DNA from: Straminergon stramineum
Lineage: Eukaryota; Streptophyta; Bryopsida; Hypnales; Calliergonaceae
Assembly: GCA_963920665.1 (NCBI GenBank)
Contig: OY987263.1
Coordinates: 25,904,547 to 25,968,546 of the forward strand
Reading direction: 5' to 3'
DNA: 64,000 bases
Made by a program: the position numbers and the translations under genes. The notes beneath the pieces are model-generated. The model was not told the DNA's origin. It saw nothing but the letters and a program-made list of their open reading frames with translations, and ran no database searches. This document shows positions 1-10,992 of this stretch, piece by piece (positions within the stretch are counted from its first letter, which is position 1; every line of letters starts with the position of its first letter).

Positions 1-307
1 GGAGACAAAAAAAAGCATCTTCGTAAGCAAAAAATCTATCTTATTGAGCAGAAGAAGCAATTTTGCGCGCAAAAAGGATTCCTCTAGAGCCCGGTTCAAG
101 AATGTTATGACGTGCATACAAGCGGTAAGAAAGATCGACATAAACCTCTACAGCAGAGAGCCATGTATCCACATAAAATTATTAATTGGAAATCGAGGAT
201 CAAAAGTGCATACACAACCATTCGCGATCATTTGGCACAGATAAAAAATCCTACCACTTCACGAGTTGTGCTTCACAGGTAATTCATACGAAGGTGAGAT
301 AACCAAC
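1..307 (-). other. Intron of the carboxyltransferase alpha gene, running off the window
   Basis: The donor GT is at 307-306, directly after exon 2. I read the minus strand up to the window edge and found no sequence matching the next expected accA exon (the region after ENKY/EERY in the family). The next exon therefore lies outside. The small plus-strand open frames here have no coding character. Confidence 0.6.
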
Positions 308-932
308 CTGGTCGTATCTCTCTTCGAGCTCAGCAATTTGGTCTGTAAAATCCAGGCCTGTCTCATTAGCAAGCTCCCGAACCTGAAGTGGCATTGGCCG
401 AGAGGACATTAGCTTAGGACAAATCAATTAGAATGTAGAATCGGGAAATGCCCCTGCAGTATACTCAGTCACCCCTAGATGTCTCCTATTCAAGATGTCT
501 CTATGAGAAACATCTTGCAGCGGAGGTTCCCGATCCCACGTCTATCCCGAAAATTCAACACCTGAAAAAGAAATTAGGGTTTAAGGGACAAAGGCTTACT
601 TCGTCGATCTTGCGCTCGAGGTCAGCAATGGGACGCTCGAAAGGGAGCGTCAAGGGTTTCTGCGGGTTAGGCAAGGGCTTGAATCGATTCAGGTACTTGA
701 GAGCGCCGTCGGTGATTTCGCCCGGCGGGAATTTCTCCGGCCAGGGGTAATCCTCCTCGGGTCCCATCTTTCCCTTCTTGATTTTCGCAGAGACTGCCAC
801 CACTGATGCCCTGCGAGGAGCTCGAGATCTAGAGGCTTTGAAGCTGCTGCAACTCGCCATCGCTTGACCTGCGCAAAGTCCAATGCCATTGCTGGCGCTT
901 CGGAGGATTGCTGTGCCGCCTGGGAACTCCAT
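308..932 (-). CDS. CAC3: Plastid acetyl-CoA carboxylase carboxyltransferase alpha subunit, 5' part (partial gene)
   Basis: This subunit of the heteromeric plastid acetyl-CoA carboxylase transfers the carboxyl group from biotin to acetyl-CoA, making malonyl-CoA for fatty acid synthesis in the stroma. Two exons are visible: 932-600 (111 codons) and 382-308 (25 codons), both phase 0, with donors GTAAGC and GTTGGT and an acceptor CAG before 382. The first ~50 residues from the ATG at 930-932 are rich in Ser, Ala and Arg and look like a chloroplast transit peptide. The ATG at 858-860 is a possible shorter start. Then come KIKKGK, a PWP motif, FKPL, QKP and TL-FE-P-LE-KI, and exon 2 carries ELANETGLDFTDQI; all are typical of plant accA N-termini. 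The catalytic carboxyltransferase core is not in the window and must lie beyond base 1. A TTAA-type mobile element lies just upstream (1332-1909). Confidence 0.9.
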
Positions 933-1331
933 CTTGATGTGAAATACGGGAGTGGAAAGCAAACTGAATTCGCACTTCGCAGGCGGAGAGGAAAAATTCA
1001 GTGCAATGGGATGGCAATGATGAGATGGGATGGAATCGCTGCTTCCATCCTGCAAAATCGTGCAACCTCGAAAGTATCGTGCGCTCTCGAAAGAGGAGGC
1101 GATGCACACGAGGTTGCACTGGAATGGGACTTTTGGAGCGCGACTAACGAACAGACGAGCGGATGGATGGATGGACGAACGAGAACTTCTCAGGACGGAA
1201 AGAGCGATCAAATGGATGGACGAAAGCGAACGAAGGAGCGACTGAACGTTCAGTTGATACATTGTCATGAACATGAACACACGAATGGTCATAGAGGATT
1301 CTCAGAGGTAAGGTCCAGAAAAGCGTGCCTT
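933..1331 (-). promoter_or_regulatory. 5' UTR/promoter region of the carboxyltransferase alpha gene
   Basis: This GC-richer stretch is upstream of the ATG at 930-932. It contains short GGAT/GACGAA-type simple repeats around 1158-1245. An open frame continues upstream of the ATG on the minus strand to 1292 but shows no family similarity, so I treat it as untranslated. The region ends abruptly at the TTAA-type element starting at 1332. Confidence 0.45.
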
Positions 1332-1909
1332 TTAACCCTTAAACGTCCAGATTCATCTCCAAAATTGACGATTTGAGAAAAATTATTATAAAGTGCTATT
1401 TGGAAGTATATTTTGAAATTGGTATACAAATAAAAGTTGTGGATTTTGATTTTTAGATTTCATCTATGCGGTTAGATTCACCAATACTATCACCAATTTT
1501 TTACTATAAATTTTGAAAGAGAAATTCCAAAATTCCTTCAAAATTCGATTACAAGCAAAATATTATCATTTTTTTGAGTAAAATTTGCTGGAATGGATTT
1601 GAATTGAGGTTCTCTCCACATGGTGATTTTTTTGAAATTTTTGTATTCTTCCTATCTATGACCTCATTTTGGCAAATCCAATTTTGAACTAGAGTCAATG
1701 CAATTTGACCACTTGACATACTTGCACATTGGTAATTTTAGAAAAATATGTACTCGAGTAATACCAAATCCAACCTTAGATAAGACAAAAACTTGATAAC
1801 ATATGTCCACAAATTAGAATAACTTTCATCCAAGTAGTTAGGAGGATGAAACTTAAGATTCAATTTGTTCATCATCCAAAAAATGGATGTCAGAACATTT
1901 AGGGGTTAA
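1332..1909. mobile_element. TTAA-type non-autonomous element, copy 1
   Basis: Left end TTAACCCTTAAACGTCC and right end ATTTAGGGGTTAA form a terminal inverted repeat flanked by TTAA on both sides. About 578 bp, AT-rich, no usable ORF. It belongs to the same family as the copies at 2325, 13037, 27035, 32791, 43719, 46661, 60682 and 63021. It sits about 400 bp upstream of the carboxyltransferase start codon. Confidence 0.75.
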
Positions 1910-2324
1910 AAGTTGATCACATTGTGGGGAAGATAAACTCCTTGAAATATTTTTCAATAAGATTTTTGTAGAAAGAAAGATGGAATTGGCATCTGGTCCA
2001 ATTCATTTCATTTTTATTTTTTTTACCTTTGTGAAATTAGTTACAAATATTTGAAGAAGATAGCTGCACAATGGTCATTAAAAATCACCCACCCCTTGAA
2101 CTATACAAAACTGGTACATTGATGGTGCATTGAAGAAAGAAAACTTACCTCTACATGACAAGACAATTATAAGACGCTTTTAGAGCTTGGTCAATTTTAG
2201 GACCTCCTACTTTAGTTAGAGAAGCCGACCCTTCTCATGAGGCTTCCCTCAACTTGGTGACAAATCCACATGGAGTGCTTTGATCAACTTGCTATGAACT
2301 TTGAACAAACTTGCTAAAGATTTT
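1910..2324. other. Intergenic AT-rich DNA
   Basis: A spacer between two TTAA-type elements. I see no gene or recognisable repeat in it. Confidence 0.5.
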
Positions 2325-3250
2325 TTAACCCCTATGGGCCAAGGCATTTTTTGTCAAAAAACACTCAAAAATGCCATTTCTATTGCAAAGTGCAATTTTT
2401 TGTTTAAATTTCTTTTTGCATATTTTTCCATAGGATCTTACACTTAATTACCTATACGAGATTGTGTGGAAGAAATTTTAGAAATTCTCACCAAGTAAAT
2501 TGCAAGATATTTGCATTTAAAGTGAATTTTTTCTTGAATCTTGTCTAATTAGATTTAAAGACTTTGAATCTTCTAAAATTAAAATTTTGCAAAATAGATT
2601 TTGAATTAAAAATTTTGTATGTTAAAGAATTGAGTGGAGAGTCTTTTAATAAACTTCATAAGAAAAAAATTTGATTATCATTCTTCAAAAAAATAATTAA
2701 ATAGAAGTAGGTATTAGATAGAGAGAAAAACTAAACCATTGATAGCTTTAAGATGGAATTGAAATACACTAATACCAATTGCGAGATTATTCTAGCAAGA
2801 AAATTAAACCATATGAAACTTTTTTTCCTCAAAAGATGTGAAAAAAGAATTCTGAAATGGATCCTATAAGTTATTTTTTAGAAGAAATTTTGATTGCCCC
2901 CAAAACAAGATTCTCTATAACTTTCTCATCATTAGTCTATATAAAATAAATCAACGCTTTCCATGTAGACAAAACATTCTCTGTGACTAAAAAAGAATTA
3001 AAAAATTTTATTTTGAAATTCTATAACTTTTTTTGTATTGACTAGCAACCTCCATTTTGAGCTTCAAGTGGCATACTTTTGCTCCCAACCACCAATTTGA
3101 ATAAAACTTATACTCCCTAAAAAACTAATGAATTTATATATCTTCAAAAAAATATTTAAAAAATCATGTCAAAAATTGAAATCATAGTGAAATATGTCTG
3201 AACCTTCAAGAGTCCCCTAGGGGAATTATTGGTCCTTTAGGATTTGCATG
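2325..3250. mobile_element. TTAA-type non-autonomous element, copy 2 (decayed right end)
   Basis: The left end TTAACCCCTATGGGCCAAGG is followed by interior sequence closely similar to the copy at 63021-63950. The right end reads GGTCCTTTAGGATTTG and has lost the final GGGGTTAA. About 0.93 kb, without coding capacity. It belongs to the long subfamily with 13037-13968 and 63021-63950. Confidence 0.7.
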
Positions 3251-3439
3251 GCCTAAGAGACAAGTAATGAGTCCTCCAACTCAATGAGGTACGGTGGCTC
3301 TCCTTAATGATTCTATCTTTCATGTCAAATAGCCCAAACTTTATACTACTCTTATAGAAGAAAATTAGCAATCAATTAGTAATCTCCAAGAAAATAAATT
3401 AATTTAGAAATTATGTGAATTTATAAGGGACAATGATAT

Positions 3440-3775
3440 AAGGGATGCGACCCATTTTCGACCACTTAAGCAATTACACATATCTTCAAGGCGGTATTCT
3501 TCAATGAAGAAATTTTATCATGTGTAGAAATAGAGTTTGGAAGGTTTCGTAGTTTCCCTAATTAATTTTTTTCAAACCATAATTACTATGAATTTTTCAA
3601 TTGAAGATTATGTTCTTCCTATATTGGTGATATAGGCCATCCTATTTCTAACAAAGGAATGATTGCAAAATCGAAAGTCCTATAGTCCAATGATAATTTG
3701 CCATTCCTAATCACTAACTTGTGTCATAACTAATTGGATATAGACCATCCTACGCTCCCAAATGGGAGGGTGATC
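3440..3775. mobile_element. Family B inverted-repeat element, unfilled copy
   Basis: This repeat runs from about GCGACCCATTTTCGACCAC to CTCCCAAATGGGAGGG. A second copy at 27015-28005 has the same flanking and interior sequence, but with a TTAA-type element inserted at the position of TTAA here (3468-3471). A third relative is at 33426-33812. It has no coding capacity. Confidence 0.6.
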
Positions 3776-4812
3776 AGGAGCCCTTTTTTTCATATTTTAT
3801 AAAGTGCCAAAGTGGTGATATAGAATGTAATAGTGGTGCTCCACATTTCAAAATTCATCCACAACTTGAATAGAAAATATCTAATTAGAACATATCACAT
3901 GTCCATTAGTCTATTTTCATCCACAATCTAGTGACTTCATCCAAGACTTTTTTTAATCCAAAGTTTTTTGGCAAAAAACTTCACAATCTTTTGACATTTT
4001 TTAGCCAAATTATTTTTTTGAGGTGCAATCTAGCACCATAGAGCCCGAAAAAAAGCCCTAGTGATCAAGAATGGCTTGCCTCCTATTCCTGGTGGTGAAG
4101 GTTGATATTTCCTATCGAAATTAATTTAAGTTGTAAAAAGATGGGAACAATGATTCAACACATGTTTATACTCCACAAGATTTTTTTATTCCTATATATT
4201 AAAAGAAAAGGAAAATCCAATAATTCTTGTTTTTAGGATGTTTTTTGCCAATTGTGACCATTATGTACAAAAGTATGAATGTTTCTAGTATTTTAGAAAA
4301 AAACCCAATATAATATAGTTAATTTTATTTTCATAATATCTCAAATATTGTAATTTACATCTAACTTTCATTAGACTATTTGCATTTTAAATAAAAAAAT
4401 CAACTCAAAAATAATTAAACTTTGACTACAATAGCTTTCACTACCACCATTTTTTAAAGATGGAAAATTGTTACTATTAATAGCAAAGTAGCATATTTGA
4501 TAGAAAACAATTCAAAAAGGTCAAAGTTTAATTTTTTGGAAAACTCATACCTAGAGGTTCTAAAATGAAATGAAATGAAAATAATCAAATGTTGAAATCG
4601 ATTCAAATTACAAAAATCAAGGCGAGTAGAAAAAGATTAAATCAAGGTAAGACTTAAAGTGAAATTATAGTAAGTAGAGCAAGGTCAAATTCAACCAAGA
4701 CACAACTCTAATTGAAGTTAGGATAAATAGAAGTAAGTTAAATACAAAATGTACTAGCATTGAAAAATGCAAAATTTTATCCTTGAATTTGTGGTAGATA
4801 CTTCAATTATAG

Positions 4813-4860
<48 letters not shown>

Positions 4861-5495
4861 TTTTATTACATTCTTGGCAATGTAGTTTTAGATGTGCTAC
4901 TTGTCAACAATATTTAAGGTTGTATAAGTTCTTATATATACACTCATATAGTTGTATAAGGCCTTGAAAATTTCACCTTATTAAAGAATTTAGATATGGT
5001 ATAGAATATAAACTTTGAGAGATAAGAAGGAATCCTAAAGGAATTAATATTCCAGGTAGGGATTATTCAACTACTTAAAACAAATATAGGGATGGTGGCA
5101 CTTGATGGTTATAAAGGTAGACATTATATGTTAATTGATTATAATTAGTATCATATTTATTAAGAAAAAAATAACTAATATAAGATACACTTTATTCCCA
5201 AATAATAGGAAGAATTTGAAAAAAATAATACAAGATACAAGGATTTAAGGTATTATTTGTAAGTTAGTCCAACAATTTGGAGAAGTAAAATTCAAACTAG
5301 AAAATAATTTTTAGAAGAATATGGAGGTTAATAGAGAATTCATGGTTTTCATTAGAGGAAGAAAATAAACTTCATGTGTAAGTTAGAGAGTGGTTTCAAT
5401 TACGGATGAAGACCTAAATTTTGAACAAATATTGATGGATGGAATTGAAGCTAAACCTCAAGTTGTTTACATCATTTGAAGCCCAATTGCAAGGG
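3776..5495. other. Intergenic AT-rich DNA with microsatellite
   Basis: No gene is recognised here. A compound (TA)n(CA)n microsatellite lies at about 4819-4860. The rest is low-complexity AT-rich sequence. Confidence 0.55.
4819..4860. repeat. (TA)n(CA)n microsatellite
   Basis: An uninterrupted run of about 12-13 TA dinucleotides passes directly into about 8 CA dinucleotides. Confidence 0.95.
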
Positions 5496-5570
5496 ATTTT
5501 GGAACAATATTATTATTGTAATTTTGGAACAATATTATTATTGTAATTTTGGAACAATATTATTATTGTA
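5496..5570. repeat. Three perfect 25-bp tandem repeats
   Basis: The unit ATTTTGGAACAATATTATTA followed by TTGTA occurs three times without mismatch (5496-5520, 5521-5545, 5546-5570). The identity suggests recent slippage or duplication. Confidence 0.95.
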
Positions 5571-5709
5571 GAACAATATAGTTTTCTTCTAAACATTTTG
5601 AAAGAATTTAGAATAAAACTCCTAATTGGTATTGATCCAGTGGTTCAATTGTTGTTCAATTTTTGTTCAATTTTTATGAATAGTTCTTTTGTTGAATGGT
5701 TGCAAAGCT

Positions 5710-7196
5710 AGCGGTGCTATTCTATGAGCATGAGCCTATGAGCGCTAAGCGGGGATTATGTGAGCATTGAGCTTAGAAATTTAAAGAAGCACTATAAAAT
5801 TTAATACTATTTCTAAAAATAGATTCCACCAAAAAAATTGGTCAAAATTTACTATTTTTAGTAAATTGTAGTACCTATTACCGTGGACCTATTACTATAG
5901 TTATGTAGAATTTAGATGAAATTATAATTTTCAGTGTTGTCTAAAATATTAGAAGTATATATTATGAAAATGATGAACTCAATAGATGTGAAAGATGAAT
6001 GGAAATGGAAATAAGTTTGTATGGAATATTGGTTGATCATTAACCTATAACATCATGGGTCTTCTTGAGGTTGATCAGAGGGTACCAATAACTTTCTCTT
6101 GATGCATTGTAGTTGAACTTGTTTAGATTTTAGAAAAAAATTTGTTGATATGAATTATTTTTAGAACTCATGATCTTTGTCATAGTGAATTTTATTTTGG
6201 TTGATTAGTGTCTTGTAGCATCATGAATCTTGTCAGGGTCAATGGAAAGGTACCAACCACTTCCTCCTTGATTTACAGGTCAATGGACTTGTTTAGATTT
6301 TAGAAAAGAAAATTTGTCTACGGGAATTCATTATATGTGGAAAGAGCTTGGCGGCACTGAATTTCATTTTTGTTGATCACTATCTTGTAGTAGTGTAGAT
6401 CTTCTTAGGGCCAATAGGGAATACCTACACTTCTTTCTTAATGTGCTGATATTTGAACTTATTAAGATTTTGGAAGAAAACATTTGGTTGATAGGGTGAT
6501 TTTTGTAAGGAATGAGCTTAGTTACACCATTGTTGATTAGTTGATCATTGTCGTCTTCTAGGATCTCCCGGGGTCCAATTTCTTTTATCTTTGATCAGAT
6601 GGTCATTTTGTTAATCACTCCCCTCTTGTTGCTTGGGACCTCTTGGCACCGAGAAGAAGATTGAGCACTTGGGACCTTGATGTTCTACTTCTTGGATTTC
6701 TCTAGATTTTAAGAAAAATAAATTGGTTATATATTTGGATTCATTTGAAATCGATTGAGGTTGTTCCATTAAGATATAATCACTTCCCTCTTGTTTCTAG
6801 ATACCTCTCGAAGCAGAGAGGAGCCCCCTAGTCAAAGGAATTTTTCTTTCTTTTTAAATTTTATTTTTCTTCCCATGGCTAGGGGGCTCCTCTCGGCATT
6901 GAGAGGTACCCAACAATTAGAAGGGAGTGACTATGAAAATCAAATTCTTCATGAAACAAGCTCAACCAATTTCAAACAAATCCTAATTAATCACCAATTT
7001 TTTTCTTCTTAAAATCTAGCAAAGTTCAATAAATAACACATTGAGGTTGTTCAAGGGATCATAGTAATAGGTCTATGGTAATATGTACTAAAATTTACCA
7101 AAAATAAAAAACTCTGACCAAAATTTTTTAAGTAGAATATCTAAAAAAATTATACACTCACAAGCTCACAAGCTCATGCTCACAAAATAGCAACTC
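5710..7196. mobile_element. Large foldback element with 13-bp target-site duplication
   Basis: The 13-bp sequence TGGTTGCAAAGCT flanks the element exactly at 5697-5709 and 7197-7209. Its ends are inverted repeats: left AGCGGTGCTATTCTATGAGC, right (reverse complement) GAGTTGCTATTTTGTGAGC. The similarity continues inward through GTAGTACCTATTACCGTGG-like sequence. The interior carries about four diverged direct units of roughly 170 bp (starting near 6032, 6200, 6373 and 6542). The middle, about 6780-6945, is a tight hairpin whose arms share the core GAGAGGAGCCCCCTAG. No ORF of transposase size is present, so it is non-autonomous. The superfamily is uncertain; long TIRs and TSDs over 8 bp recall Mutator-like or foldback elements. 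Confidence 0.75.
6032..6600. repeat. ~170-bp degenerate tandem repeats inside the foldback element
   Basis: Units begin with TTGAT(C/T)A and share CATCATG-TCTTGT-AGGG(T/C)CAAT, GGTACCAA-like and GTTTAGATTTTAGAAAA blocks at regular spacing (168-173 bp). At least four units are recognisable. Confidence 0.65.
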
Positions 7197-7209
7197 TGGT
7201 TGCAAAGCT

Positions 7210-10200
7210 TATTAGAATCATATGAATATTTTTGATGGCTTATTGCATTTGCAAATGCAACTTTTTTGTATTGTTGGTTGTATTTTCTAAATTCAATGGT
7301 TTGAATGGGAATGAAGCTTCTATTTATTGTATATGTATGTTTTTTGAGGTAGTTGCTTCTTTGTTGTAATTTCAAGTGGTATTAGTGTGCTATTTTTGTT
7401 GTTTGAAATGCAAGCTCTTGAGGGTGTTTATAGAGAAGTTTTATGCTTTTAAGATTTAATGTTAAATTTTGCAATGTTGTAGCTAATACTGATATATACA
7501 ACAAAAGCATATGTATTGCAGTAAAATTGAGACTAATATTTGAATGAAAAGTAAACATAGAAATATCCTGAATAGGTAAAAATGAAAATATTGGGTGATT
7601 ATATGGTGGTAAATAATAAATCACAATTAGAAAATATATCCTATAAAATGCCTTAAGTGAGGCAAATGATTATAATTTCTTAATAGAGAGTATTGTTTGA
7701 AGAGTTGAATACCTTTAGACATTTATAAAAGTATGTTAATATGGTAAGGTGTTGAAAGTATTAGTTTTCAAACAAAAAATTAAGTAGTGAAATAAAATTC
7801 AATTGAATATTGAAAAGAGGTGTTAAGAATTTTTTTGGGGATATCATTAGAAAGAGTTACCGAAGATTAAATTGCAAAGATGTAACATTGGCCATTACTT
7901 ATAACTGATGGTTGGACTAACTTTTTTAATTAAATTAAATAAATAGAAAGATAAATAGAGCTTAAGACAAGAAGAAAGATCATTCATTATTGTTCTTTTG
8001 TTTTTGTTTATATGATGTGGTTCTATTAAAGCTTACAAAGAAATTCACAATTTATAAAAAAATTGGTAAAATTAATTTTATGTTGTTAGTATAAATTAAT
8101 ACTACAACTATTTTGTTTGGTTTATATGTCACTTGGAATTTCCCAAATTAGTAAGCCTTATAAGATTGCAAAAAGTACCAAGACAAATCACCTTATTCTT
8201 GCTACCAATCAAAATTCTACCACCATGGATTAGTAGCATATATTTTCGATACAAAATGTACACTTCTCAAACATGGTGGTAAAATTACAATTGGTGGCAG
8301 GAATAGTGGTTGGATGAAGTTTCAGAATTGGAGAAACTAAAAAATACATCCAAAGGTATCAAAATACGAAAGGGACATGCAAAATCCATTGTAGAAAGTT
8401 TCTATTTGATTTCTGATTGATTAAATTGGTTGATTGAATAGGTTATCTTCTCTTGTTGAAGTCAAATAGATAAATAGGACAAACTCTATATAGACACATC
8501 AAGATCTCATATAGGGTTTTGCTGAAGCATTTAAAATTATCACATTTTCTTATTGTAGCAATAAATACTCTAACTAATATGGAATGTCAAATACTTAGAA
8601 TAGGTTAACCTACTAGTAATTATTTGTATGGCAAGGGTGGGTTGAGGTACTGAATCCTATAGAGCATAAAGACACATGGTTTAGAATTTCTTTATGGTTT
8701 CTATTTTTGTTTCTTTTGTATGTTTTTGAGTGTATATTTATCTCATTTTGGTAGGCTAATTGTTAGCTTTGTGTCCAAATTGGCAATTTTGGATGTTATT
8801 TGGCCATATAGAGGTTGCCTTTATGGCATTTTTCTTGTCAAATTAGGAATGGTGAGGTGGCAGGTGTGCTAATTAGGAAAGTCAAAAGTGCCGAGTTGGA
8901 GCTGGTGGGTTGATTGTTGGGATGTGGTTCCAAGTAGGTAGTTGCTTCGGCAGTTTAGGTTTCAGTTTGGTAATTGCTCAGGTGTTTCCTATGAAGTTGA
9001 TGAGATTTTCTTTTGTTGTCACCCACTTTGAGAGAACTAAGTGTGTGTCCCAACCTTAATTAAAATCAGCTATGTATTTTCTTTTATTTGTGAAGTGGTA
9101 GTAATGGAGTGAAAAGGAGACAATGGAAGTATTTTTGAGTAATTTTGGTGTGGAGTTTGGTGATGGATTTTCAATAATTAAATTGTTAGTTGGAGTGAAA
9201 GATGGTGCATCCAAGTTGGTGAGTTGTAGTGAGGTGATGGGCTTAATGTTAAATAAACTATGAAAGTGTAACGGTGACTTGTTCACCAATTTGGAATTAA
9301 TTTGATGAAAATTACTTGCCTAATTGGTGTTTAGTGTTGTGTTATAAAAGTGATGATTGTTGTTAAGTAATCTAGATGTAAGTTAATTGAAAATCATGGA
9401 ATATAAATCCCAATTGTTGTGTGTGGAGTTAGTTGGTTTTAAGTTGCAAATCCCAAATGGAGTTTGAAGTGTCATTGTAGTGGTGATTGTTGATATTTTC
9501 CAAGTTGGGAGATTATGTTTATTTGGGATTATTGAGCAATTGAGTTGGAAATAGAATCCTAATTGGAACTAGAAGTCAAATCTCAATTTTCTATTGATAT
9601 ACAATTCCCATTGACAAGCCTCACTTGGTTTGAACTTATTATATGAAAGGATAATTTCCTATTTGGGGATTATTCACTTCAACACTTGGTAAAAATGGTG
9701 GTAAGAAAGTGTAATATCAATATTACTAAAAAACTTGCATCAATGACACTTGAGTGATTAGTACTTTCAACTTATCTTTGATCATTTGTTACAATGGGTT
9801 CTAAATAATTGAAAGAATCTTGGATCTTAAATATTGTTTGTTGGCACTTTTAGAATTTTCATTTCTCTTTGATTTATTGACCTTCTTGTTCATGTACTAA
9901 TTTAATCTTTTATTGTCTAGAGTGTTTCTTTGGAAAAGCTTTTTTAGTAAATTTTTCCTACATACAACCATTTTTGATTGAATTTGGAATATAAAAAATA
10001 TGTAATCTTACAATATTAGTATACATGATTTTTCCATGTAGGATATGCAATTTCCACCCACTAGTATCTCAATGCACTCTTTCGTACTACAAGTAGAGGT
10101 CAATTTCTAGGTATGTAGGGAGTAGGAGTATCAAGAATTCAAGCAAGATGTTTTCCTCAGTGATTGGGTATTGATTTCCAAAGAGTGTGGTTGTGGCAAT

Positions 10201-10550
10201 GAATATCTATAATTTGAGAAAATATGACCCCTATGGAGGCCATTTGACTTTCAACAAATGTGCAAATTCAAGGGCAAAAAAAGTTTTTTTGTTTTTGATT
10301 TTTTTGAAAAAAAAAGTTTTCTAGTCCCCCACTCTTATGTAGCACACCAAGTGATTATATGGGCTAATTCTTTTTAATAGATTTTTAATTTAAAATAAAA
10401 TAGAATAATAATTGCACATTCTCATGAAGTCAAAGGATTATATACACAATCGAGATATCCTCTAATGATGGTGACATAGCTTGTTAATTATCTTGGAGAG
10501 GTTTTTGGCCTAAGAGTGCATAATCCCATGAATATGCTATTTTTTTTAAC
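7210..10550. other. Intergenic AT-rich DNA, no gene recognised
   Basis: I see no conserved protein-coding segment. A short fragment near 7895-7915 reads LLITDGWTN, which faintly recalls the start of hAT/DUF659 transposase-type domains, but the frame is broken at once. Around 8640-9300 the base composition is richer in G on the plus strand, perhaps a retroelement relic. Nothing firm can be assigned. Confidence 0.4.
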
Positions 10551-10992
10551 AACCTTGAGAAGAGATATGATTCCTTTGAGTTGTGTGTAATACCAAAGGG
10601 AGGTGATGGTTTTTGGATCAAGGTATTGAATCCAAATCTACATCCAACAAGAATGGACAACAATGTAGAGCTTTTCTTTGGTGATCTCCATAACTAGCTA
10701 GTTACTATCATTTTGCACAATTGTACAACCTACATGCCAAATTAATACCCAATTAATACATAAGAGGATTTTGGGCAAGGTTAGCCTTGACACATGCCAA
10801 GGGGAAAGATTGGACCAAACTGGGGGATATTATTCTTGATGAAGTATGGATGTCACCAACATTTAATAGAAGACTGTTTGCAAGAATTTTGAATGACGCA
10901 AATCTAGAAGATGTCCTAGATGATTTGAAAGTAAAGCTTGTCTTAGATGATTAAGAAGAAGAGCTTGCCCTCAATGCTTCTACAGGGGAACA
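10551..10992 (+). pseudogene. Decayed protein-coding remnant of unknown family
   Basis: Two frames give protein-like text broken by stops. At about 10557-10697 one frame reads EKRYDSFELCV, then GGDGFWIKVLNP, HPTRMDNN and ELFFGDLHN. At about 10759-10953 another reads RGFWARLALTHAKGKDW, LGDIILDEVWMSP, FNRRLFARIL and LEDVLDDLKV, then a stop. The spacing and amino-acid composition resemble one former ORF with frameshifts, on the plus strand. I do not recognise the family; a mobile-element or lineage-specific gene origin is equally possible. Confidence 0.4.

Noticed and set aside
44..750. Plus-strand open frames over the carboxyltransferase gene
   Set aside because: They are shadows of the minus-strand exons, which carry the recognisable accA motifs with correct splice sites.
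555..1292. Full 245-residue minus-strand ORF as one protein
   Set aside because: The part before the ATG at 930-932 has no family similarity, and the last 14 codons run into the intron past the GTAAGC donor.
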